64,000 bases of DNA. Origin: CAYNSX01 sp964400165. GTDB taxonomy: Bacteria; Armatimonadota; Hebobacteria; CAYNSX01. Every line of letters begins with the position of its first letter. Within the stretch, counting starts at the first letter, position 1. The notes under the pieces are model-generated. The model was not told the origin of the DNA. It saw nothing but the letters and a program-made list of their open reading frames with translations, and searched no databases. Location of the stretch: contig CAYNSX010000001.1 of assembly GCA_964400165.1 (NCBI GenBank), positions 55,132-119,131 on the forward strand, given 5' to 3'. Positions 24,669 through 33,587 of this stretch are shown here, piece by piece. Both the position numbers and the translations under genes were made by a program.

Positions 24669-25610
24669 ATGAAGGTCGCCATCGTCGGCGGAGCCGGGCG
24701 CGTCGGCGCCACCACCGCGTTCGCATTGCAGTGCGGCGGCATCGTCGACCAGATTGCCCTCATTGATGTGATGGAGGAGCCGGCGCAGGGCGAAGCGCTC
24801 GATTTGCGCCACGGCGCTTCGCTCTACGGCGGGCAGCACTTCACCGCCGGCGGCTACGAACTCCTCGAGCGCAGCGACATCGTCGTCGTCAGCGCCGGCC
24901 TGCGCCGCAAGCCCGACGAAAGCCGCCTCGACCTGATCAACCGCAATGTCAGTCTGCTGCGCGAGCACATCCTGCCGCCCATCGCCGACGCCCACCTCCC
25001 CCACCACGCGCTGCTGATTATGGTGGCGAACCCCGTGGACATCCTCACGCACATCGCCATCGAGGAGGCCGGACTGCCGCCGACGCAGGTCTTCGGCACG
25101 GGCACGATGCTCGACACCGCCCGCCTGCGCGGGTTCGTGGGCGAGTATTTCGCCGTCGACCCGCGCCAGGTGGATGTCCTGATGCTCGGCGAGCACGGCG
25201 ACACGATGGTGCCCATCTGGTCACGCGGGCAGGTCAACGGCGTGCCGCTCGAAAGTCTCGAGGGCAGCACGCCCGACGCGTTCACGGACATCTTCCAGCG
25301 CACCAAGACCTCCGGCGCCGATGTCATCCGGTTGAAGGGCGGCGCCGCCTGGTCGATTGCGCTCGTGACCCGCGCCATCGTCGAAGCGATCGCACTGAAC
25401 CGTTCGGTGCTGCTGCCGTTGAGCGTCCTGCAGCACGGCGCGTTCGGAATGAGCGATGTCTGCCTGTCGCTGCCGACGCCGCTCGGCTCCGCCGGCGTCG
25501 GCGACCCGATTGCAATCGCCGTCAGCGACAGCGAGCGTGAGGCGCTGTTGCACTCGGCATCAGTGTTGCGCGACACGATGAAGCAAGTGCGCGGCGGCGG
25601 TTCCGGGTAG
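24669..25610 (+). CDS. mdh: LDH-like malate dehydrogenase
   Basis: A 313-residue NAD-dependent 2-hydroxyacid dehydrogenase. The nucleotide-binding loop is VGGAGRVGATTAFAL (6-20), the catalytic His lies in LGEHGDTMVPIW, and the Asp/Arg pair is in LDTARLRG. The residue just before KP in AGLRRKPDESRLDL is Arg80. That position is Gln102 in lactate dehydrogenases and Arg in malate dehydrogenases, so malate/oxaloacetate specificity is expected although the surrounding sequence is LDH-like. It would supply the TCA cycle along with the genes at 40845-45293. Confidence 0.88.
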   Translation: MKVAIVGGAGRVGATTAFALQCGGIVDQIALIDVMEEPAQGEALDLRHGASLYGGQHFTAGGYELLERSDIVVVSAGLRRKPDESRLDLINRNVSLLREHILPPIADAHLPHHALLIMVANPVDILTHIAIEEAGLPPTQVFGTGTMLDTARLRGFVGEYFAVDPRQVDVLMLGEHGDTMVPIWSRGQVNGVPLESLEGSTPDAFTDIFQRTKTSGADVIRLKGGAAWSIALVTRAIVEAIALNRSVLLPLSVLQHGAFGMSDVCLSLPTPLGSAGVGDPIAIAVSDSEREALLHSASVLRDTMKQVRGGGSG

Positions 25611-25620
25611 CGAGTTCGCC

Positions 25621-26140
25621 ATGGATCTGCGCTATCTCGGACATTCGTCCTTCATGGTTACCGCCAACAACGGCACGAGGCTGCAGTTCGACCCCTACGA
25701 CCCGGGCGGCTATGACGGCGCGCTGCAATGCGGCATCAACCCTGACCCGGTGCAGTTCGCCNNNNNNNNNNNNNNNNNNNNNNNNNNNNNNNNNNNNNNN
25801 NNNNNNNNNNNNNNNNNNNNNNNNNNNNNNNNNNNNNNNNNNNNNNNNNNNNNNNNNNNNNGTCGAAGCCATCGGGCCGGTCGATGTGCTGCTCATTCCC
25901 GTCGGCGGGCATTTCACCATCGGCCCTGCCGAGGCCGACCAGGTGATTGCGGCGCTCGACCCGAAGGTGGTCGTGCCGATGCACTTCAAGCACCCGAAAG
26001 TGAACTTTCCGATCGGCACACTCGACGACTTCCTCGCCGGCAAGAAAGGCGTGAAGCGCCTCGGCGGATCGGATGTCAGTTGCGTGCCCGGTTCACTCCC
26101 CACCGCCCGCGAGTACTGGGTCTTGGACCCGGCCCTGTAA
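25621..26140 (+). CDS. Metallo-beta-lactamase-fold hydrolase, interrupted by an assembly gap
   Basis: The N-terminal part MDLRYLGHSSFMVTANNGTR is typical of the UlaG/UPF0173-like metallo-beta-lactamase fold. The C-terminal part has VDVLLIPVGGHFTIGPAEAD and VVVPMHFKHPK, which supply the GG(H/T)FT and late metal-binding His motifs. The two parts are in different frames across 100 N. About 47 residues precede and 93 follow the gap. Relatives are usually about 220-230 residues, so roughly 80 residues, including the HxHxDH metal motif, are missing. The frame change is therefore an artefact of the gap size. It starts 10 bp after mdh. Confidence 0.8.
25762..25861. other. Assembly gap (100 N)
   Basis: Exactly 100 N, the conventional placeholder for a gap of unknown length. 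It lies inside the metallo-beta-lactamase-fold gene and hides its HxHxDH motif. Real length inferred from the family is about 230-260 bp. Confidence 0.98.
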
Positions 26141-26143
26141 GCC

Positions 26144-26755
26144 ATGGCCGAAACGACCGCCAAGTCTCCCTCCCGCCGACACACCTTGCGCACGGTGTTG
26201 CGGCTCTTCCTTCTCGTGTTCGTCGTCGTGCTCGCGGTCGGCGCGCTGTGGGACCTCGGTTACGCCCGCCAACTGAACGACCTGCAGACCGGCGTGTTGA
26301 TGGAAGTGCCCATCGCCGACCTCCAGCGCGGCGACCCGCTGGCCATAGCCACCGCCTCCGTCCAGCTGGAGGAGGGCCCGCCCGACCGGGCGGCGGGAAT
26401 GCAGCAATTCGAGCGCGTCCATCCGCCCTTCTGGAAGGCCGCAATCCACCAACAACTCCTCGACTCACTTCGCCACTGGCAGGAACTGGACAGCACCGTG
26501 CTGTGGGCACGCCTCGGGAAGAATACCGACGAGGTGATGCAGAAATTCATCGAACCCAATCTCGATGAAATCCTGCAATTGAGCGGACAGGCCTTCGGCG
26601 TGCTGCCCGATAAGGGCGACCCGCGGCAGTTCGCCCGTGAGTATTGCCTGGACTTCGTCGGCCAGGCCTTCGCCCGCCTGCCGGACTACCAGCGTGGCCG
26701 CGCCGAGTCCGAACTGCTGTACAAACGCGCCCGGCGCATCTACTTTCTCTTCTGA
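26144..26755 (+). CDS. Hypothetical single-pass membrane protein
   Basis: A 203-residue protein with a basic N terminus and one transmembrane helix (about 18-38, LRLFLLVFVVVLAVGALWDL), then a helical domain expected outside the cytoplasm. No motif is recognised. It starts 4 bp after the preceding hydrolase and ends 3 bp before dut, so it sits inside an operon of mdh, hydrolase, this gene and dut. The function is unknown. Confidence 0.7.
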   Translation: MAETTAKSPSRRHTLRTVLRLFLLVFVVVLAVGALWDLGYARQLNDLQTGVLMEVPIADLQRGDPLAIATASVQLEEGPPDRAAGMQQFERVHPPFWKAAIHQQLLDSLRHWQELDSTVLWARLGKNTDEVMQKFIEPNLDEILQLSGQAFGVLPDKGDPRQFAREYCLDFVGQAFARLPDYQRGRAESELLYKRARRIYFLF

Positions 26756-26757
26756 CG

Positions 26758-27222
26758 ATGGACGCCGGCACGCTGACTCGCATCCAGGTTCCCCTCACCG
26801 TCCTGCCCGAGGGCGAGGGCTTGCCGCTGCCCGACTACATGAGCCCCCTCGCCGCGGGGATGGATCTGCGCGCCGCCATCACGGATGACCTGACGCTGCC
26901 GCCCGGCGCGCGGACCCTGGTGCCCTGCGGCTTCCGCATCGCGCTCCCCGAGGGCTTCGAAGCGCAAATCCGCCCGCGCAGCGGCCTGGCCCTGCGCCAC
27001 GGCATCACCCTCATCAATGCCCCCGGCACCGTTGACGCCGATTACCGCGGCCCCATTCAGCTCCCCGTCATCAACCTCGGGCAAGAGCCCTACACCATCC
27101 GCCGCGGCGACCGCCTGGCGCAGATGATTGTGGCGCCTGTCGTCCGCGTCGAGTGGGAAGTGCACGAGAACCTCGAGGACACCGCGCGCGGCGAGGGCGG
27201 GTTCGGTCACACCGGCCGCTAG
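26758..27222 (+). CDS. dut: dUTP diphosphatase
   Basis: A 154-residue trimeric dUTPase with the five conserved motifs in order: SPLAAGMDLRAA (I), RPRSGLALRHG (II), APGTVDADYRGPI (III, catalytic Asp), RRGDRLAQMIV (IV) and RGEGGFGHTG (V). It hydrolyses dUTP to dUMP and diphosphate, keeping uracil out of DNA and feeding dTMP synthesis. The ATG at 26758 is chosen as the family start; the open frame extends upstream without a match. Confidence 0.97.
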   Translation: MDAGTLTRIQVPLTVLPEGEGLPLPDYMSPLAAGMDLRAAITDDLTLPPGARTLVPCGFRIALPEGFEAQIRPRSGLALRHGITLINAPGTVDADYRGPIQLPVINLGQEPYTIRRGDRLAQMIVAPVVRVEWEVHENLEDTARGEGGFGHTGR

Positions 27223-27265
27223 CGTTGGCGCGGCGCGGTGTTTCCGGTAGAGTGCCGTCATCCCG

Positions 27266-28117
27266 TTGAGCGCCGCCCTCTCTCGCATCGACTTGCACAC
27301 GCACACCACCGCCTCCGACGGCACCTGGACGCCGGAGGAACTGGTAGCCACCGCCTGCGCCCGCGGCGTGACCACCATCGCCGTCACCGACCACGACACC
27401 ACGGACGGCATCGCGCCGGCGCAAGCCGCCGCGCAGGGCACTGCACTCGAAGTCATCCCCGGCGTCGAAATCAACACCGATTACGAAGGCCGCGAGGTGC
27501 ATCTGCTCGGCTACTTCATTGACCACCGCGACGCCGCTTTCGCCGAACTGACCAGCAGTCAGCGCCGCCACCGCCTCGACCGCGCCCGCCGCATCGTCGC
27601 CAAACTCGGCGCCCTCGGCGCTTCCATTTCCGAGGCGGATGTCCTGCGTGAAGCGGACGACGCTTCGGTCGGCCGCCCCCACATCGCCCGTGCGCTCATC
27701 GCCGCCGGCCATGTCGGGTCGGTGCAGGAGGCCTTCAACCGCTACCTGAAGCACGGCGCGCCCGCCTATGAACCCCGCTCGCACCTTTCCCCGGCCGCGG
27801 CCATCGCGGCCGTCCGTCGCGCCGGCGGTGTGCCCGTCCTCGCCCACCCGTCGAAGGTCAAGCGCGACGAGCTCATCCCGCAGTTCGTGCGCGACGGCCT
27901 GCGCGGCCTCGAGGTCTGGCACTCCGACCACACCCCCGCCGATGAACTCCGCTTCCTGCGCCTGGCGCACGACTTGGGCTTGCTCGTCACCGGCGGCACC
28001 GACACCCACGGCCCCTCGAGCGGCCGCCCCATCGAGGTCGGCAGCGTGCGGGTGCCGGAGGAGATTCTCGACCCGCTGCGCGCCGAAGCGGGCCGCATCG
28101 CCGCGGCCCGCGCCTAG
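27266..28117 (+). CDS. PHP-domain phosphoesterase (YciV/TrpH-like)
   Basis: A 283-residue PHP-domain protein. Metal motifs: DLHTHTTASDGTWTPEEL (about 9-26), VTDHDTTDG (about 40), VIPGVEINTDY, VGRPHIARAL, VPVLAHP and TGGTDTHGP near the end. Relatives hydrolyse 3',5'-nucleoside bisphosphates or short RNA ends. The start is a TTG, with no better ATG or GTG in frame. The PHP core begins a few residues later, so little room is left. It ends 5 bp before the DedA gene. Confidence 0.9.
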   Translation: MSAALSRIDLHTHTTASDGTWTPEELVATACARGVTTIAVTDHDTTDGIAPAQAAAQGTALEVIPGVEINTDYEGREVHLLGYFIDHRDAAFAELTSSQRRHRLDRARRIVAKLGALGASISEADVLREADDASVGRPHIARALIAAGHVGSVQEAFNRYLKHGAPAYEPRSHLSPAAAIAAVRRAGGVPVLAHPSKVKRDELIPQFVRDGLRGLEVWHSDHTPADELRFLRLAHDLGLLVTGGTDTHGPSSGRPIEVGSVRVPEEILDPLRAEAGRIAAARA

Positions 28118-28122
28118 ACCCC

Positions 28123-28770
28123 GTGCGCGCACTGCTGGAACGCGTCCTCACCTGGTTCGCGGCGTTCGGCTTGCCCGGCTTCTTCGTGGCGTCGATGGCC
28201 GACGCCATGGGCATCCCACTGTCGAGTGAACTCATCCTGCTGTTCACCGGCTATCTGGTCTCGCGCGGAGAGTTGCAGCCGATCCCGGCCTACCTCATCA
28301 ATCTGTCCGGCTCGATCGTCGGCGCCTCGATCGCGTATTGGATCGGGCGCCGCTTTGGGCGTCCGTTCATCCTGCGGTACGGGCGCTATGCGTTCATCAC
28401 GGAACGCCACTTCGCCCGCATCGAGCGCTGGATTGAAAAGCACGGCGCGCCGGCGCTGCTCTTCGCGCGGTTCATTCCGGGCGTGCGCGTGCTCATTTCG
28501 TATCCGGCGGGGATTTGGCGCGTGCCCTTCCGGCTCTTTGTCATTTACACCACTGTCGGCTACGCCTTGTGGTGCGCCGCCGGCATCTTTGCGGGATATC
28601 TCGCAGGCGAGCATTGGGAACAACTCGCGGCGCTGGCGGAACGGGCGGGCACGGCGACCATCATCGGGTTGGTGCTGCTGGTTCTCGGCGGCGCTGCCTG
28701 GCTGCGCTTCCGCCCGGAGCGCGCCGCGCGCACTACGGAGCCGTCTTCGCCCCCGCCGCCGGCGCTTTAG
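28123..28770 (+). CDS. DedA-family membrane protein
   Basis: A 215-residue membrane protein with the DedA/VTT (SNARE-associated) signature: GIPLSSELILLFTGYLVSRG (about 30-49), GSIVGASIAYWIGRRFGRPF and ARFIPGVRVLISYPAGIWRV. The Arg/Gly motif FxRFxPGxR is present. These proteins flip or move lipid carriers or phospholipids. It starts with GTG. Its last 38 bp overlap, on opposite strands, the end of the RseB-like gene, so the two transcripts converge. Confidence 0.92.
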   Translation: MRALLERVLTWFAAFGLPGFFVASMADAMGIPLSSELILLFTGYLVSRGELQPIPAYLINLSGSIVGASIAYWIGRRFGRPFILRYGRYAFITERHFARIERWIEKHGAPALLFARFIPGVRVLISYPAGIWRVPFRLFVIYTTVGYALWCAAGIFAGYLAGEHWEQLAALAERAGTATIIGLVLLVLGGAAWLRFRPERAARTTEPSSPPPPAL

Positions 28771-29890
28771 GAGTCCGCGCCGCCCACTTCACCTCCGGCA
28801 CCGACCGCGCCACGCGCTGCAACTCCACCTCGGCAATGTCGCCCGTCAGCAGATAGCGGAACCGCCCATCGTCCCACGACACGACGGCGCGCGTGTCGGA
28901 CGGCCCATCGCGTTCTGGGCGTTCGCCCGCCGGCTTCCCTTCGGGCTTCGCGCCGGCGCGCGCCGTGCCCTGCGAGTCCGTGTCGTGCCCCGGCTTCACG
29001 GGATGCGCCGCGTCCCACTGCGCGCGATCCGCTTCGGTTTCGATCGGTTTGACATGCAGCGCGAAGATCGCCATCCCGTCGCTGTAGAGCGCCGAGGACC
29101 CAATCTGCCCGTGCCGTTCCCAGGTGCGGGCTGACACCAGTCGGAACCCCTGGGGCACCCACACCGGCTGCACCGGCGGGAAGTCGGCTTCCAACCGCTT
29201 CGGTTCCGGCTCGCCGGCCACAACATCGGGCACGCGGAATCGCGCCGCGTCCAGGCGCACCCCGAATTGAATCGAGGCGAATGCCTTGCTCCGCATCCGC
29301 CGCCCCTGACAATCCCAGCGTTCCGACTTCAGAACAAACGGCGGCGCTTCTGCGATCCAACGCACTTCACGCGGCCGGCCCGGCCAGCGCGCGTCGAGCG
29401 ACACCATTCGTGCCGGCAACCCGGCGACCGTCCCCCGCTCTCCGAATGACGCCCGGTAGTTGCGGCACAATTGGTCAGCGTCGGCGTCGCGGTCCATCGA
29501 ACGGCCGCGCATCCACCGACCGTCGGATGGCTTAGAGACATACCGCGCGCCGTCGCGCACCACGATCACCATCCCGCGCACCGGCTCGCCGCGCAGCGCT
29601 TCCGGCTCGCGGAACTCCATGTGGAGCCAGTCGCTGGGATGATGTTGCACGAACACACGCCAGTGGTGCGCCTCGCCGTCCCACGACTCCTCGCCCGCCA
29701 GGTCTCCCTCGTAGGCCAGCGTGCGCTCGTTCGCCGCGGCTTGCCGGACCAGCAACTCCGCCGCCGAGTCCGACTGCGGCTCCGTCGCCATCAACGCGAC
29801 GAAAGTCCCCAGGCCGAGCAAGAGACTGCTGCCCGCGGCGGTTCCACGCGCAACACGCCGGGTCAGGCGATGCCGGAGTGTAATGCCCAT
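28733..29890 (-). CDS. MucB/RseB-like periplasmic regulator of sigma factor
   Basis: A 385-residue exported protein with an N-terminal hydrophobic signal (SLLLGLGTFVALMA). The body reads like MucB/RseB and lipoprotein-sorting folds: LAYEGDLAGEESWDGEAHHW, HPSDWLHMEFREPEALRGEP, then VWVPQGFRLVSARTW and LYSDGMAIFALHVKP, which matches the RseB C-terminal domain. RseB shields the anti-sigma factor until it senses envelope damage. It is the last gene of the operon, 7 bp after the anti-sigma gene. This assignment rests on both the sequence pattern and its position. Confidence 0.8.
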   Translation of the reverse strand: MGITLRHRLTRRVARGTAAGSSLLLGLGTFVALMATEPQSDSAAELLVRQAAANERTLAYEGDLAGEESWDGEAHHWRVFVQHHPSDWLHMEFREPEALRGEPVRGMVIVVRDGARYVSKPSDGRWMRGRSMDRDADADQLCRNYRASFGERGTVAGLPARMVSLDARWPGRPREVRWIAEAPPFVLKSERWDCQGRRMRSKAFASIQFGVRLDAARFRVPDVVAGEPEPKRLEADFPPVQPVWVPQGFRLVSARTWERHGQIGSSALYSDGMAIFALHVKPIETEADRAQWDAAHPVKPGHDTDSQGTARAGAKPEGKPAGERPERDGPSDTRAVVSWDDGRFRYLLTGDIAEVELQRVARSVPEVKWAARTPKAPAAGAKTAP

Positions 29891-29897
29891 CGGGCGC

Positions 29898-30335
29898 CTA
29901 ATCGCCCTGCGTCGGGGCGAAGGCCGCCAGCAGCGGTTCGCTGGCCGAGGTGTAGGTCAATTCGAGGAGCACCGGGTCGCCCGGCAGCACCGACGCGAAC
30001 TGCGGGGCCCGCCCGCCATGCGGCCACGCCAGCATCACCAGCAGGATGGCGCCGACCGCCACCAGCGGCAGCAACCGCGCCAGCGGATGCACCGTGTGCC
30101 CCGCCAGCGCCAGCGGTGACGCCTCCGGCAGGGCAGCCAGCACGCGTGCGCGCAGCCCGTCCGGCGCCCGGTATTGCAGGCGCGGCGCCCACTGGCGCCA
30201 CTGCCGGACATTCTCTGCCGCCGCCGCGCAGGCCGGACAACGCCGGGTGTGCTGCGCAACGAGCCACGCCGCCATCCCGCGTTCTGCAGCGCTGCCGTCG
30301 AGCGTGCGCAACACCCAGTCGCAGTAGGCGCGCAT
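29898..30335 (-). CDS. Zinc-type anti-sigma factor
   Basis: A 145-residue protein with the zinc anti-sigma motif HTRRCPAC (His29-x3-Cys33-x2-Cys36) in its N-terminal cytoplasmic domain, one transmembrane helix (about 86-103, LARLLPLVAVGAILLVML) and a short outer tail. It would hold the ECF sigma factor encoded just upstream. Start and sigma-factor stop overlap as ATGA. The order sigma, anti-sigma, RseB-like is the same as in rpoE-rseA-rseB. Confidence 0.87.
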   Translation of the reverse strand: MRAYCDWVLRTLDGSAAERGMAAWLVAQHTRRCPACAAAAENVRQWRQWAPRLQYRAPDGLRARVLAALPEASPLALAGHTVHPLARLLPLVAVGAILLVMLAWPHGGRAPQFASVLPGDPVLLELTYTSASEPLLAAFAPTQGD

Positions 30336-30937
30336 CACACCCACTCCGCCATGCGCTCGCGCAGCAGGCGCCGTCCGCGTGACAGCCGCGCCCGCGCCGT
30401 CCCCGGCGCGCAGCCCAGCACCTGGGCGATTTCGGCGTGCGACAAACCGTCCACATCGTGCAGGACCACCGCCGACCGGTAAATGGCCGGCAGCGTTCCC
30501 AGCGCCGTCCGCAGCGCCGCCACCAGCACCCGTCCGCCCGCCAGCGCCGCCGTGTCGTCCGGCCCCGCGCGCTCTTCGAGCGCTTCGGTGCCGCTGGCGT
30601 GGAAGGGCGCCCGCCGGTACTCGCGCCGCAGCCATTCCGAGGCGCGGTTCACCGCGATGCGATAGAGCCAGGTGTAGAAGGCCGAGTCGCCGCGGAAACT
30701 CGCCAGTCGCGTGTAGGCGCGGACGAATGCGTCCTGCGCCAGGTCGAGCGCATCATCGTGACTGCCCGTCATTCGCAACAAGGTGGCGAAAATACGGTCT
30801 TGGTAGCGGTCCACGAGGGCGCCGAATGCCTGTCGGTCGCCGCGCTGCGCCTGATGGACGAGCGCGCGCTCACTCACCGCCCCGTCCCGGGCAGCAGTCG
30901 TCAGAAAACGCGGGAGACTGATGGCCTGCGTCGTCAC
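30335..30937 (-). CDS. ECF-type RNA polymerase sigma factor
   Basis: A 200-residue group-4 sigma factor. Region 2 is at about 25-100 (FGALVDRYQDRIFATLLRMT, DALDLAQDAFVRAYTRLASF, FYTWLYRIAVNRASEWLRR). Region 4 is at about 145-195 (LPAIYRSAVVLHDVDGLSHA, IAQVLGCAPGTARARLSRGR). It is RpoE-like. It overlaps the LTxxQ gene by four bases and the anti-sigma gene by one, so all three are coupled. It probably reads the envelope-stress regulon, and being cotranscribed with MacAB-TolC suggests efflux belongs to that response. Confidence 0.95.
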   Translation of the reverse strand: MTTQAISLPRFLTTAARDGAVSERALVHQAQRGDRQAFGALVDRYQDRIFATLLRMTGSHDDALDLAQDAFVRAYTRLASFRGDSAFYTWLYRIAVNRASEWLRREYRRAPFHASGTEALEERAGPDDTAALAGGRVLVAALRTALGTLPAIYRSAVVLHDVDGLSHAEIAQVLGCAPGTARARLSRGRRLLRERMAEWV

Positions 30938-31590
30938 GCCTTGGCGGCCTTGTCCTTCAATTGCTTGAGTTGCCCTTCAAATCGCTCGACGCGCTGGACG
31001 ACCATCCGCGGCAGCGCAGCCCGCTCTGCCTTCTTCGGCAAATAGAACGGATTGAAGTTCTTCATAGAGTCGAAGTCCATGCGAAAAGTTCCGCCGCCCG
31101 CGCCACCAGGTGCGCCGCCACCCGGCGGCGGGCCGCCACCGCCTGGTCCACCGGGACCGCCACCCGGTCCCCCGCCCATCATGGCGCCGCCTTGTCGCCC
31201 CTGCTGCCGCCGCTGGGCTTCCATCTTCGTCATCTGCGTGACCTGCTTCGCCGTCAGCACCGCCTGGAGTTTCTTGTGCAGCGTCCGCGCGTCGGCCTGC
31301 GACAATTTCGGCTGCTTCGTAAGAGGCGTGATGTGGTCGAGGACCTGCTTCGCCTGCTTCCCAGTCAACTTCGCGTTGTCCGTGGTCTCGAGGGCCATCA
31401 GGCCCTGAAAGAACCGATCAAGATCAATGGTGCTCTTGTGGTCGGCCTGAAACTTCTGCCACTGCGCCATCATCGGGTTGTCCGCTCCGCCCGCCTGCTG
31501 CGCGCGCGCCGGCAGCGACAGCGCCAGGACCGCCGCGAATGTCAGTGACCCCGCCAGTGTCAATCGTCGCATGAACACGCTCCGTTTCAT
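30934..31590 (-). CDS. Periplasmic protein with two LTxxQ motifs (CpxP/Spy-like)
   Basis: A 218-residue exported protein with signal peptide (LTFAAVLALSLPARA, cleavage about residue 30). The mature helical part carries KLTGKQAKQVLDHI (75-88) and VLTAKQVTQMTKM (111-123), two LTxxQ motifs as in CpxP and Spy periplasmic stress chaperones. A Gly/Pro-rich stretch at 137-167 and a basic helical C terminus follow. It begins 9 bp after the MacB permease stop and overlaps the sigma gene by four bases. An alternative start at residue 7-8 also has a GGAG upstream. A chaperone or stress-sensing role is inferred from motif and operon. Confidence 0.72.
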   Translation of the reverse strand: MKRSVFMRRLTLAGSLTFAAVLALSLPARAQQAGGADNPMMAQWQKFQADHKSTIDLDRFFQGLMALETTDNAKLTGKQAKQVLDHITPLTKQPKLSQADARTLHKKLQAVLTAKQVTQMTKMEAQRRQQGRQGGAMMGGGPGGGPGGPGGGGPPPGGGAPGGAGGGTFRMDFDSMKNFNPFYLPKKAERAALPRMVVQRVERFEGQLKQLKDKAAKA

Positions 31591-31599
31591 TCTAGCACC

Positions 31600-32813
<1,214 letters not shown>

Positions 32814-32817
<4 letters not shown>

Positions 32818-33587
32818 GCCGCCGCTCCCGCCGCGGCCAGGGCCGGCGCCGGTTCCGGCTCTTCCGGCGGCAGCTTTGCCAGTTCCTGCGAGGCCCGCTG
32901 CCGTTCGCGCACCGGCTCATCGCCCTGGATGACACCGTCGCGGAACCGCACGATGCGCGTTGCATGGGCGGCGATGTCGGGCTCGTGCGTCACCATCACA
33001 ATCGTCTTGCCGCGGGTGTTCAGTTCCTCGAAGATCTGCATGATTTCGAGACTGGTCCGCGTGTCCAGGTTCCCCGTCGGTTCATCGCAAAGGATGATGA
33101 CCGGGTCCGTGATCAGCGCCCGCGCGATGGCGACGCGCTGCTGCTCGCCGCCGGAAAGTTGCGTCGGGCGGTGCGTGCCGCGATTCGCCATGCCCACTTG
33201 TTCGAGCGCCTGCACCGCACGGGGCCGTCGGTCGGGCGCGCTGCTGTAGAGCAGGGGCAGTTCGACATTGCTCAAGGCGTTCAGCCGCGGCAGGAGGTTG
33301 AAGGTCTGAAACACAAACCCGATCTTGCGGTTGCGGATCGCCGCCAATTCGTTATCGTTCAGCGTCGCGACTTTCACGCCGTCGAGGATGTATTCGCCCT
33401 TGTCCGGCCGGTCGAGGCACCCGAGCAGGTTCAGGAAGGTGGACTTCCCCGAGCCCGACGGCCCCATAATGGCGATGAACTCCCCCGGTTCGACGAGCAG
33501 CGTCGCACTGCGCAGCGCGTGCACGAGCACCTCACCCATCTTGTAGGTGCGGCCCAACTCGCGGACATCAATGAGGGCGTTGGCCAT
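32814..33587 (-). CDS. MacB/LolD-type ABC transporter ATPase
   Basis: A 257-residue ATPase: Walker A GPSGSGKST (about 42-50), Q-loop GFVFQTFNLLPRLNALSNVE, signature QLSGGEQQRVAIARAL, Walker B VIILCDEPTGNLD, H-loop VMVTHEPD. The sequence is of the LolD/MacB/FtsE type. The C-terminal tail after about residue 225 is low-complexity Glu/Pro/Ala. It overlaps macA by one base and the permease by four, so the three are made together. Confidence 0.95.

Noticed and set aside
25621..26140. Frameshifted pseudogene
   Set aside because: The frame change coincides with a 100-N placeholder of arbitrary length, so it is an assembly effect.
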